A DNA stretch of 64,000 nt from assembly GCA_027922465.2 (NCBI GenBank), contig BQMF02000208.1, forward strand, positions 434,001-498,000. The letters run 5' to 3'. The position numbers and the translations under genes were made by a program. Below are positions 42,001-47,044 of the stretch, piece by piece. The notes beneath the pieces were generated by a model. That model was not told the origin of the DNA, made no database searches, and worked only from the letters and a program-made list of their open reading frames with translations. Each line of letters opens with the position of its first letter. Position 1 is the first letter of the stretch. This DNA is from Turritopsis dohrnii. Lineage: Eukaryota; Cnidaria; Hydrozoa; Anthoathecata; Oceaniidae.

Positions 42001-45000
42001 GAAGGAATGCATTTTTGTACAAATTTACACACTGTTTCAATAAGATTGCTCTTCATCGCAGTGACTTTTTTGACGATTTTTGCCCACTGGGTATTAGTTG
42101 ATATTTCCTTCATTTATAATATGATAATCTTCTAATCTTCTGTCCTGGTAATAATCTTTTGTGTTAGCGGTTGATGTTATTGGTTTTTTTCTTTTCCAGC
42201 TTCCTGGTAATTCAGATGGTACATCAATCCAGAAGTTACACTTGGACCGACCTATATCTGCTCGGTATTTGCGTATCAATCCGATCGATTTCAAGAATGA
42301 CATTTGCATGAGGGTGGAACTGTATGGCTGTCCGTTAGGTCCGATTCTGTCCTTTTTCTTCAGTGTTTATCGTTAATTAGAGTCAATTTAGTCTTGCGGA
42401 ACTTAACTAATTAAAAAGGTGCATGCGCATTAAGGTGTAAGGCTATTAAAGATAATTGACAGTTATAGATAGAACTAAGGACTGAGTTCTGCTGATGTCA
42501 GCAGATCACTCATTAGAATAATAAGAAATAGGTCTGGAACTAGGCACTGACAAATATCAAAATGGCGCGCAAACGAGGTTGCTGACTTTACTCACAACCT
42601 TTATAGTAGTTCTTTCTCTTTTTTTTTTTTTTTTTTGCATAATTATGACTACATATGTCTCTTTAGAAAAAATCATTCCGACCGAAAGACCTAGCCGAAA
42701 ATATCCGGTTTCAATCCGGTTAACAGGCAGACAGTACACACCAGACTTGGCATCTCCTGGCAGTAAAGGTTTCACAGCTCTAGCAGAGCTAGTGAGTAGC
42801 GCTGTAAGTATTGTATGAGCACGTGTGAACACGCCAGTATTTCTTTGTAGTGTTCTCTTCTCCGCTTGTCTCTATGTTTCTGGTTACCGGACTTATCCCC
42901 AATGTTCCCCTAGGAAGTCTCCGACGAGATTTTTTAGTTTAAAACGTTTTCTTTGTTTACGTAAAGTTAGCTGAGATCAGAAATTAAGTATGCGACTATT
43001 ATACAATATTCTCCTGAGTTTTTTTGAGATGCTAAAGCGAATCATGGAGGTTCGAAAACTGAAAGAAACTCTCGTCTTTGTATTTTTTAAACAATGACAC
43101 TTTCCTTACACAAATATAGAGACAAGTTTACTATTTTTGATTCAACAAAGTTTTTGGACTTTTTTAGTCATTATCGAGATATACTTTCCTCCTCATTTCG
43201 ACATTTCTGTCATGTCATCCGTGATGACATGTCTTCCGTGATGACATGATAAAACGAAAACCTGAAACTAACGGCAATTTTGAAACTGAATGCCAACCAT
43301 TATGAACAAATTTGATATATAGTGTCAGGCGGGACCATACGATCCAATGCCTAGCCATGACATTGACTCCTCTAACAATCTGAACCGTCAGTACACATTG
43401 AAAGGCCGTTATATGGTATGATCATCTTTTGTGTTTTCCTCAAGGTGACCGATGTTTTTGTTAACAATGCTGGTTTTAAAGATGGTTTCAAGGAAGTCGA
43501 GATAACTGGCTTTAGGTAAGTCAGTGATAAATAATGCAACATTTGTTTTATAAGTGTTTTTTGATAAAAATGAAGACTCAGTTCGGTAGTTAAAATATAC
43601 TTCAGAGACTATTTCTGTGAGAGGTTCAGTAAAGATTAGTCCCATCTTAAGGACTTTTTAAGCAGTCCTCGTTTGATTTTAGATCAATTATCGAATTGTA
43701 GTGATGTTTAAAATCATTGGGCGTTTTTTCTGATGATTTTGTTATTTAGGCCTGGTAGTGTTATTGCCGATGTTTCGCTTACATTTTATGAGTTGGGCGG
43801 TGACGATCCCTTACGCCCACTCGAAGACGCTGTTCAAACTGGCAAGCTTGGGAACTTAACAGTTGATAAGAAATTTGTTACGGGCGGTAAGACTTTTATG
43901 CAGTGCATCTGGATTATTGAGAGCAAGGCGTATATGTGATGGAGATAAGAGGGAATACCATGATTGGATCATTACGTAGTGCCATTGTAACGCCCGGCGA
44001 GGGTATTTCAGTTTTATTAGTGAAACAAATTGTGATTCTCATGTGAGATGAAGGAAACTCCACATGTCCTCTGAATGTGTGAGTACAGTAGAACAACAGA
44101 ACATTAAGAGCTAGGGCGTTTGTGTATAAATCAACTGGTACCTTCACTAAATCATCTGTCTCGTGCAGGCTCGAGGAAGAAGAGTGTTCTGTAATCATTT
44201 TTGCTCGGAAAGTTGTCTTTCCAGTATTTCTTTTGTTCAAGCAACTAGTATCATTTTAACTTGCTTTAAACCATCCTATAAATGAAATCCACCGGTAACC
44301 GAGAAATCATGAACAGATTCGTGTTATGTTCTCTGCAAAACCATTGGTATGCGTTCCCACAGCAACACGCTTCGGTTGATTAAACTAGTGACGTCATTGT
44401 TTTTACTTTTTAGATAACACAAGCAAGAAACAAACAGGTCAGCTTTTTATCTGATTTTCTGGTCTGTTTTTTTTTATATTCAAAACGACTCTGAAATTCG
44501 CCTGAAATGATCGTTCGGTAGATTACCGTGAGTAAAGTGATAAGAAAAACATCAAAATACACTCTATGGTCACACGAGCAGACATAAATAAAATAAAATA
44601 AGTCCTCTTAAGGTTGACCAGCGTTCGGGTTTAGTTCGGTTCCGTCAACTGACTTCACATTTTGCAAGGAATCATCATCATAATAATTGAGAGGAGGAAC
44701 TATCAATTGCTTCAAGTTGCACCTATGCCAATGCTCAGTCAGCCGATGGCTCTAGCTACTCTGAGCTACTGCAGTGCTGTGACCCAAAGACGGATGGCAA
44801 GGCACTGACCACTGCACTATCGTTAAACAAGATGTTAATTACATCATTTGCCTGATATCTCATAGGTTAAGCAAGATATTAATTACATCATTTGCCTGTT
44901 ATCTCATAGGTTAAGCAAGATGTTAATTACATCATTTGCCTGATATCTCATAGGTTAAACAAGATGTTAATTACATCATTTGTCTGATATCTCATAGGTT

Positions 45001-45605
45001 AAGCAAGATGTTAATTACATCATTTGTCTGATATCTCATAGGTTAAGCAAGATGTTAATTACATCATTTGCCTGATATCTCATAGGTTAAGCAAGATGTT
45101 AATTACATCATTTGCCTGTTATCTCATAGGTTAAGCAAGATGTTAATTACATCATTTGCCTGATATCTCATAGGTTAAGCAAGATGTTAATTACATCATT
45201 TGCCTGATATCTCATAGGTTAAGCAAGATGTTAATTACATCATTTGCCTGATATCTCATAGGTTAAACAAGATGTTAATTATATCATTTGTCTGTTATCT
45301 CATAGGTTAAGCAAGATGTTAATTACATCATTTGTCTGATATCTCATAGGTTAAGCAAGATGTTAATTGCATCATTTGTCTGATATCTCATAGGCTCAAG
45401 CGGTTTATCAAGTGCTGCCAAAGTCGGTCTGATCATTTTCTTCGTGTTGGTCGTTGCTATTATCATCATTGTGGGCATCATCTATTTCAAACGACAACGA
45501 GGCGGTTTCAATATGAAATTCAAGTCGTTTTCCAACCCAGTGCACATGCGCGCTTCAGTGGATGACGACATGGATGTTCAATTCATGAACGAAGAAAACA
45601 ATTAG
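9260..45605 (+). CDS. Giant multi-domain lectin receptor: 11 C-type lectin domains, 4 discoidin, LamG-like, SUEL lectin, SEA, TM
   Basis: I resolved about 50 exons. The splice phases agree at every junction and the total is 8,211 nt (2,736 codons plus stop), which argues that the chain is right. The product should enter the secretory pathway (MSLWKAVIVVSTLLTI) and sit in the membrane by one C-terminal helix. The ectodomain is built of carbohydrate- or ligand-binding modules, so surface binding of glycans or microbes, phagocytosis or adhesion are reasonable roles by analogy with mannose-receptor-type proteins. That is inference. Most module borders are phase 1, as in proteins built by exon shuffling. 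At least five introns hold one MITE family, and others carry a Helitron, a SINE and a LINE piece. The modules are listed separately. The least certain parts are the first two exons, the start of the LamG exon and a possible extra exon at 43329-43415. Annotation pipelines could split this locus into several genes. Confidence 0.85.
10187..10702. mobile_element. Foldback element with internal short tandem repeats (intron 1)
   Basis: The left end ataaaacatgaaccgaccag, then aacccagcagg and ccaccaagaaccgacc, is matched by the complement on the right (ggttctggtcggttcttggt ... ggttcatgttttat). Inside are repeats of the type accctaaaatcaaaagtgag and gggacccaggacc. The arms could form a stem of over 60 bp with mismatches. 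It is non-coding; the class is unknown. Confidence 0.7.
12117..12729 (+). CDS. Lectin gene exons 3-4: CTLD1 (EPN)
   Basis: Exons 12117-12353 and 12526-12729 make one C-type lectin domain: CQKGWIRNGEFCYLF, then LGGNLLSLADKIES, HYWIGLNDIKKEG, the sugar-site motif GEPNN, KWNDNAC and the final FICKR cysteine. EPN plus WND is the classic calcium-dependent mannose/GlcNAc/fucose-type site, so this domain is likely to bind sugar. Confidence 0.85.
13357..13410 (+). CDS. Lectin gene exon 5: Pro/Thr linker
   Basis: This 54-nt exon between atttag and gtaagt encodes DDPTPAPPTLPPFPNATI when read with its phase-1 borders. It is a flexible proline-rich spacer, probably O-glycosylated, with one possible N-glycosylation site (NAT). 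Confidence 0.7.
13423..13790. repeat. Paired inverted-repeat elements with GGGGAAAAGTGAC motifs (intron 5)
   Basis: taccttaccggggaaaaaaa at the left is answered by tttttttcccgataaggta near 13566. A second, similar block with repeated ggggaaaagtgact runs to about 13790. Related phrases occur at 53695-53780. It looks like a mobile element present as a pair. Confidence 0.55.
14243..14742 (+). CDS. Lectin gene exons 6-7: CTLD2 (EPS)
   Basis: Exons 14243-14427 and 14526-14742 join in phase 0. Features seen: CEAGWIPWGTSCYGI, TWQDARSDCLRRFGDLVVIE, EFWIGLSDQSIEGQFNWVNG, NNEPSND, GEDCVELYGKW, KWNDNHC and YICEK. The sugar-site motif is EPS with an intact WND, so calcium/sugar binding is plausible. Confidence 0.85.
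15010..15474 (+). CDS. Lectin gene exon 8: CTLD3 (single exon, no EPN/QPD)
   Basis: One exon encodes the whole domain: NCPEGWKWYGDYCYQI, SWNESRSYCLDF, ADLVSINSEDEEKML, FWTGLNSLNSRKEFEWSD and ACKIKRG. The EPN/QPD position reads NWKTSFSKNG and there is no WND, so the usual calcium site seems lost. The fold is probably kept for protein contacts or structure. It is unlike its neighbours, which are split by introns. Confidence 0.8.
15687..16715 (+). CDS. Lectin gene exons 9-11: discoidin (F5/8 type C) domain 1
   Basis: Exons 15687-15856, 16226-16390 and 16562-16715 have phases 1-0-0-1. The domain starts CYSPLGMQNFDVPDSSIT, continues LDGAWCAANGTK, WLQINFGSPQKMTYMGLQG and FYLRYSLDGISWSTY, and ends YVRIYPLTWKEACCMRVEFY. 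Discoidin domains bind glycans or phospholipids through surface loops. Confidence 0.85.
16902..18063 (+). CDS. Lectin gene exons 12-14: CTLD4 (no canonical sugar motif)
   Basis: Exons 16902-16994, 17634-17855 and 17971-18063. Seen: CGVGWNEDPVSKNCYKF, TSWDAAQSICAAQGADLISI, FWSGLNDLDDEGIFRWKD, NWYKDSPKKN, NCVAIRASDGFWKDEDC and NFACK. The motif position is SPK and WND is replaced by WKDED, so sugar binding is doubtful. Intron 12 carries a Helitron (17131-17580). Confidence 0.8.
17131..17580 (+). mobile_element. Non-autonomous Helitron in intron 12
   Basis: It begins TCTATATATTAATAGCCG after an A and ends with the hairpin gccaccttggcgg followed by CTAG, before a T. That is the Helitron pattern: 5' TC, a 3' hairpin then CTRR, inserted between A and T. 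It shares its start and end with the copies at 62332 and 63172. It has no coding capacity. Confidence 0.85.
18335..18454 (+). mobile_element. CCCAGTG-family MITE, copy 2 (intron 14)
   Basis: It matches copy 1 through agtgctagggagtgcattcc, tttcaataaaaatgctcttt, cgtgactttttgacgatttt and gcccac. The 5' end is more diverged (tccaggggggaattttg). Confidence 0.7.
18621..19406 (+). CDS. Lectin gene exons 15-16: LamG/pentraxin-like domain
   Basis: Exons 18621-19119 and 19234-19406 (phase 2 junction) encode a concanavalin-A-like beta-sandwich of about 220 residues: YWAFDDVRNNTIFG, GMFFKGGDSYVTLPYIE, GITVSFRFKSSS, GFYVSIVHGRIKTFIQT, WNHFACTWSVNSGLRVYING, ELFVGRSQDT and LMALVVYEKVLTSEEITFLY. The pattern is that of LamG-like domains; its ligand cannot be told. 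The open frame extends 5' of the exon, but the acceptor ctatgtttag at 18611-18620 fits phase 1 and the start of the domain. Confidence 0.8.
20155..20706. mobile_element. Terminal-inverted-repeat element (intron 16), possible relic ORF
   Basis: Left ttttccaatgataattttcc is the complement of right ggaaaattatcattggaaag. Inside is a short frame starting MESEEEIAAAVIFCQKE (from about 20251) that stops after about 30 codons, and a direct repeat of aagctcactttcttgtttcg-type sequence near 20370-20455. This looks like a deleted DNA transposon. The PIF/Harbinger class is only a guess. Confidence 0.5.
20935..21462 (+). CDS. Lectin gene exons 17-18: CTLD5 (EPN)
   Basis: Exons 20935-21126 and 21268-21462. 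Seen: CQWGTIPLGSYCYEF, NWADASKYCKDNGGHLMSVH, IWIGLNSKQENHLYSWTD, NAYEPNNW, REDCVHTW, MWNDNLC and FVCKYK. EPN plus WND predicts a mannose-type site. Confidence 0.85.
22020..22682 (+). CDS. Lectin gene exons 19-20: linker and rhamnose-binding (SUEL) lectin domain
   Basis: A 21-nt exon (22020-22040, AYKGETE, donor gttagt) precedes exon 22404-22682. The latter holds a galactose/rhamnose-binding lectin domain of the sea-urchin-egg-lectin type: IRIINARYGSTKYNC, QCFGSKCADIVASDRFF, KTNPCIG and AIYLNYTC, with the expected cysteine spacing. The usual YGR and DPC motifs read YGS and NPC, so rhamnose specificity may be altered. The domain is clear; the micro-exon is less sure. Confidence 0.75.
23317..24002. 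mobile_element. Long inverted-repeat element, GAGGTTCGG family, with internal tandem repeats (intron 20)
   Basis: The ends are gagattcggaattcccgag and ctcgggaattctgaacctc. The flanks attttaaca (23308-23316) and attttaaca (24003-24011) are an exact 9-bp target duplication. The inside holds loosely repeated blocks around gaaaattgttcaattctaat and gaaggtcaacttgtg. No protein is recognisable. It is the longer relative of 3954-4119. Confidence 0.8.
24053..24170 (-). mobile_element. CCCAGTG-family MITE, copy 3 (intron 20, inverted)
   Basis: It reads in the opposite orientation: gtcgtcaaaagtcactgtga, then aaagaaatgcactccttcac, agtgatttttcaacatattt and gcccactggg at 24161-24170. Confidence 0.75.
24275..27181 (+). 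CDS. Lectin gene exons 21-22: CTLD6 (QPD, degenerate)
   Basis: Exons 24275-24428 and 26913-27181 join in phase 2 across a 2.5-kb intron. Seen: CPNGYSVFIQNNICYKL, TFAEAQKVCKADNADLLSIH, IWMGLKYDELNQTYQWTNG and NKQPDPRIG. QPD would suggest galactose, but the two inner cysteines and WND are missing: the region reads PYVKLTMKEG and YWTAATGNET before FFCRK. This domain has probably lost calcium-dependent sugar binding. Confidence 0.8.
25245..25330 (-). repeat. tRNA-derived SINE-like or pseudo-tRNA remnant (intron 21)
   Basis: Read on the minus strand it contains taacttagtggctagagcg (A-box-like) and gtttcaagtccc (B-box-like), spaced as in a tRNA. It has neither a good acceptor stem nor a clear tail. 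A short relic is likely. Confidence 0.4.
27203..27328. repeat. Two adjacent hairpins in intron 22
   Basis: The first stem pairs gaagcatttggattct (27203 on) with agaatccaaatgcttc (to 27268). The second, at 27281-27328, is a perfect 22-bp stem (atcagaggttttacgttcac plus tg) with loop ttag. The function is unknown; both lie just downstream of the exon 22 donor. Confidence 0.75.
27589..27624 (+). CDS. Lectin gene exon 23: Thr/Pro linker
   Basis: This 36-nt exon between ctttgtag and gtaagt encodes VHATEAPIATTP with phase-1 borders. It is a short spacer between CTLD6 and CTLD7. Confidence 0.6.
27897..28729 (+). CDS. Lectin gene exons 24-26: CTLD7 (GC-AG intron)
   Basis: Exons 27897-27966, 28048-28211 and 28568-28729. 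Seen: CSYPWKKILNNCYYL, MSFPDAQQACSRMG, ANLVSLHSLDEND, FSWIGLSNEGTVNGFTWVDG, INWDTNRPHTG, KWMDLACYSKYPSLCK. The sugar motif is replaced by RPH, and WND reads WMD. The second intron has a GC donor (G|gcaagt); using it gives the same spacing from WIGL to W-x-DG as CTLD2. Confidence 0.8.
28321..28417 (+). mobile_element. CCCAGTG-family MITE, copy 4 (intron 25)
   Basis: It shows ttgaaggagtgcagtttcta, tttccataaaaatgcccttc, gtagtggctttatgacgatt and tgcctactggg. The 5' end is eroded. Confidence 0.65.
28898..28951 (+). CDS. Lectin gene exon 27: Thr/Pro linker
   Basis: This 54-nt exon between ttactag and gttagt encodes GSTYEPTTTSPPEVTTTQ. It is a mucin-like spacer with many possible O-glycosylation sites. 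Confidence 0.65.
29040..29555 (+). CDS. Lectin gene exons 28-29: CTLD8 (QPD)
   Basis: Exons 29040-29220 and 29332-29555 join in phase 2. Seen: CGSSDWTYFNNSCYYF, WHKAKQACHMKNDSHLVSIH, VLIGLNDISTESGWSWEDG, DDQPDNW, MEDCGEIRQNGKWNDLSC and FICKK. QPD plus WND is the galactose-type signature, so this is the likeliest galactose/GalNAc site in the protein. Confidence 0.85.
29757..30052 (-). mobile_element. tRNA-derived SINE (intron 29)
   Basis: On the minus strand it starts near tagtgtagtggcttagtggt (A box) and carries gagggttcaaaccccgc (B box), about 60 bp into the element. It then has a body of about 190 bp and an A-rich tail, seen on the plus strand as the T tract 29757-29807. This is the layout of a tRNA-headed SINE. 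Confidence 0.75.
30141..30179 (+). CDS. Lectin gene exon 30: Thr/Pro linker
   Basis: This 39-nt exon between tgttttag and gtagag encodes GQTEFHNTTTAPP with phase-1 borders. It is a spacer between CTLD8 and CTLD9. Confidence 0.6.
30401..30646. mobile_element. Small TIR element (intron 30)
   Basis: It begins aggccgatttcc and ends with the complement ggaaatcggcct, about 245 bp apart. It is GC-richer than its surroundings and non-coding. The inside carries acgtag/ctacg-type inverted pieces (gcgttctacgtcactcagcg). A MITE is likely. Confidence 0.6.
31195..32038 (+). CDS. Lectin gene exons 31-32: CTLD9 (QPS)
   Basis: Exons 31195-31342 and 31785-32038 join in phase 2. Seen: CKPGWKLYGRKCYLF, FKGATSYCRQWAGGDLVSIH, YENAFIVSQLAG, VYIGLSDKQVERRFLWND, YYQPSRYGDEDCVEL, RWNDINC and GFVCQL. 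QPS with an intact WND: sugar binding is possible, specificity uncertain. Confidence 0.85.
32343..32387 (+). CDS. Lectin gene exon 33: Thr/Pro linker
   Basis: This 45-nt exon between ctttttag and gtattc encodes ASTATKPTGTPVTTK. It is a mucin-like spacer with phase-1 borders. Confidence 0.65.
32476..36520 (+). CDS. Lectin gene exons 34-35: CTLD10 and first half of CTLD11
   Basis: Exon 34 (32476-32625) holds CPTNYKKFQSSCYRS, SWSDAQKTCEKDFGNLLSIH and DLYEQ. After a 3.4-kb intron with a LINE piece, exon 35 (36053-36520) continues AFVFSQMAEV, SWIGLKGNNRVFKIW and KLPFICK. It then runs without a break through linker KKEPKVDPPFIG into CTLD11 (CTSGWTKFGKMCYKV, GDLVKVSS, AVWIG). CTLD10 lacks EPN/QPD (HWLSYSRGYNQN) and WND (WKTSEC), so it is probably not a sugar binder. 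Confidence 0.8.
33250..34384 (-). mobile_element. 5'-truncated LINE in intron 34, RT ORF 33334-34374
   Basis: A 346-codon open frame on the minus strand encodes the C-terminal part of a non-LTR reverse transcriptase: GVPQGSILGPTLFNLYVYDL, then the catalytic VQFADDSTFY, then MKLLGVTIQENLKWNDHI and the typical C-terminal LRTLRRIKRM and WLPFDERV regions. The endonuclease and N-terminal RT are absent. There is no stop in the frame, so insertion is fairly recent. The 5' edge has a short direct repeat (agatagtcaatgattagaa twice, 34344-34382). An A/T tract at 33256-33300 lies beyond the stop. A CR1/L2-like clade is likely but not proven. Confidence 0.8.
37131..37328 (+). CDS. Lectin gene exon 36: second half of CTLD11 (EPN)
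   Basis: It continues CTLD11 with GLNDRQEEHTFTWSDGSP, NENEPNDNSGKENCVEL, KWNDISC and YICEHPL. EPN plus WND predicts a mannose-type sugar site. This is the last CTLD before the discoidin block. Confidence 0.85.
37569..38479 (+). CDS. Lectin gene exons 37-39: discoidin domain 2
   Basis: Exons 37569-37738, 37977-38135 and 38341-38479, phases 1-0-0-1. Seen: CRDRLGMENMQIPDENINAS, NARLNKKVDGRPSAWCTNN, NQFLQIYLGELTTITRINTQ, YRLDYSIDGVNWMHY and VYIRIIPVKYKGKMKCMRLE, then LFGC. This is the standard discoidin sandwich with its first and last cysteines. Confidence 0.85.
37761..37873 (+). mobile_element. CCCAGTG-family MITE, copy 5 (intron 37)
   Basis: cccagtggacaaaagtcact, then gaaggagtacatttctatag, gcagtgacgttttttgacga and gtttacccattg mark a diverged copy sitting just after the exon 37 donor. 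Confidence 0.65.
38140..38184. repeat. (TTTG)n microsatellite
   Basis: About eleven GTTT units in the first bases of intron 38. A simple repeat. Confidence 0.8.
38851..40311 (+). CDS. Lectin gene exons 40-42: discoidin domain 3
   Basis: Exons 38851-38966, 39495-39647 and 40188-40311, phases 1-0-0-1. Seen: CSKALGMGNFAIPTNRLKAS, VTTPWCPK, EPNPWYQIDLQRTMKVTRVS, FELLFSDDAKIWKKS, SRYVKFVISPTKMPCLKFEV and YGC. It is shorter than the other three discoidin domains. The telomere-like aaccctaaccctaaccc near 39895 is in intron 41. Confidence 0.8.
40686..42338 (+). CDS. Lectin gene exons 43-45: discoidin domain 4
   Basis: Exons 40686-40840, 41283-41423 and 42200-42338, phases 1-0-0-1. Seen: CDDEMGMQSKLITDSMISAS, GGWCAKNIDKSQFLQIDFQA, YYLQWSADGEFWHFV and ARYLRINPIDFKNDICMRVE, then LYGC. 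The last donor (G|gtccga) is weak. Confidence 0.85.
41969..42091 (+). mobile_element. CCCAGTG-family MITE, copy 6 (intron 44)
   Basis: accagtgagcgaattttttg, then actgcgaaggaatgcatttt, gcagtgacttttttgacgat and tttgcccactgg: a well-kept copy with both inverted ends. Confidence 0.75.
42667..43886 (+). CDS. Lectin gene exons 46-48: SEA domain
   Basis: Exons 42667-42803, 43445-43515 and 43750-43886 encode a SEA domain: YPVSIRLTGRQYTPDLASPG, FTALAELVSSA, VTDVFVNNAGF, EVEITGFRPGSVIADVSLTF, then a 40-residue C-terminal part. FRPG|SV is the self-cleavage signature known from MUC1-type SEA domains; an intron falls between R and P of that motif. A SEA domain just before the membrane helix is typical of mucin-like receptors and suggests a non-covalently held, sheddable ectodomain. 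An extra in-phase exon is possible at 43329-43415. Confidence 0.8.
44414..44437 (+). CDS. Lectin gene exon 49: juxtamembrane micro-exon
   Basis: This 24-nt exon between ctttttag and gtcagc encodes DNTSKKQT with phase-1 borders. It links the SEA domain to the transmembrane exon. Its size makes the call moderate, but skipping it keeps frame, so the model survives either way. Confidence 0.55.
44822..45393 (+). repeat. 13 x 44-bp tandem array of 3' splice sites (end of intron 49)
   Basis: Exactly 13 head-to-tail units of 44 bp (13 x 44 = 572). Each reads gttaa(g/a)caagatgttaat, then tacatcatttg(c/t)ctg(a/t), then tatctcatag, with a few single-base changes. The last AG (45392-45393) is the acceptor of exon 50, so each unit carries a copy of that acceptor and its pyrimidine region. 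The array is non-coding; every unit start contains TAA in the frame of exon 49. Confidence 0.95.
45394..45605 (+). CDS. Lectin gene exon 50: transmembrane helix and cytoplasmic tail
   Basis: It encodes GSSGLSSAAK, then the helix VGLIIFFVLVVAIIIIVGII, then the stop-transfer YFKRQRGG and a tail of about 35 residues ending MDVQFMNEENN and TAG. The tail has KSFSNPVH, close to the FxNPxY endocytosis motif but with H instead of Y, and an acidic VDDDMD cluster. Confidence 0.85.
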
Positions 45606-47044
45606 GAACAATTTCGTCACCAAACTCCTGCTGTTACATTTTTAATAAGTATTATAATTTTTAAGATCAACTGTTACTTTGGAAAGTAAAAAAATAGTGT
45701 TACTATATTTTAGCTGTAAATGTTTATTTTAATAGAATTATAAAGTGGGTCTTGCGACACGCGTTTGACACGCGATATTTTGGATGCGTTTCGTGCCATG
45801 TGACTCGTGTCGCAGCCCTTGCAAGAATTTTTGACGGTCTGTAAAATATCACGCTATATTCTACAACTACTAAGTACCTAGCGCGTACTTTCCATTCATG
45901 GCGTTCATCCATTGTTGTGAACACGTGTTTCTTTAAGTAATACAAAAGAAGAACGAAAAGTCATTTGTGGAAACTACATGCTGCGACTACTTGTTTTGAT
46001 CTGTAGAAATACTTACGAACAGAGAATCCGTTGGAACTTTCCAGTACCAGCTATATTTCTCCGTCCGCTGTCGCTTTCGAAATTTTACACGACATCAAAT
46101 GATACTTGGTAGTTCTAAGGTAATTTTTTACGATAATGGATCTTTTGTTTAGAGAACTATTTAACGATATGATAACTTTGCGATAATGAAACGTAAGCAT
46201 TCTTTAGGTAACCTTTGATAACGAAAATATGGCAGCTGATCAAGTGTTTCATGTTGATAATGTTTCATTTGGCGCTTCGTACTGTTTTTATTCTTTTTCC
46301 CTCGCTTGTTATTTTATATGACGGAAGGGTGTGTCAGGGTTGGGGATTGGGGTAAGAAGGGGCGAAGGATAAAAATAGGTACGGTTCGTACTTTCAAGAA
46401 CAAGAAATTGCATCTGCTTTTTATCAATTAATGACAAAAGAGTGTTGTATATTTTGCACCCAAAGAGGGCGTCAAATCGAGAGAATTCGAGTTAGCGCCC
46501 TCTGTTCATAAGGTTCTTTTTAGATATTAGGGTTGTATACTTCAATTTTCCCTCCACTTTTTTAATATTAATCTCAATGTGATTTCTAATTCATTTTTAA
46601 TCATATTTTTTTCTGTATTTTTTCTGACAACTGTAAAAGTAACCGCATGATATTGACTTTTCTTTTTCCCCGGTTTTTTTTTTTTTTTATTTTTTTTGTT
46701 CTTTTTTTTGTTTTTTGTTTTTCAACTTTTAGGAACACTCAGTCCATTTATACTAAACTTAAATTTGACTTAAGCGATATGACGATTTAAAAATTCTACA
46801 TTATATGATATCGAAGAAGTCCCAGTCCGCCGTTGGATTCGAGGTTGTTGACATTGGTATCTAAGAATTGACGTCATTCCATCGTTGATGTACATGGTGT
46901 CCGACTCAAGATTTGAAAAAAGTGAAGCAACTTCATAATATTTCATTCAAAACTGAAAAAGTCTCTCGCATATAGGCCTAAATACAAAGGCGGGCTTGCA
47001 TGCGGGGTAATAGGGTGAAAAGGTGAAGTTGCAGTGTTTTGATA
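45606..47044. other. 3' flank of multi-lectin gene
   Basis: 3' UTR and intergenic DNA. No textbook AATAAA stands close to the stop; aataagtattataat at about 45642 is the nearest variant. A T-rich tract lies at 46665-46725, and a short hairpin (agagggcg ... cgccctct) at 46464-46502. No gene is seen. Confidence 0.45.

Noticed and set aside
44822..45393. Possible CRISPR-like array
   Set aside because: The units are continuous head-to-tail copies without unique spacers, in a eukaryotic intron. It is a tandem minisatellite.
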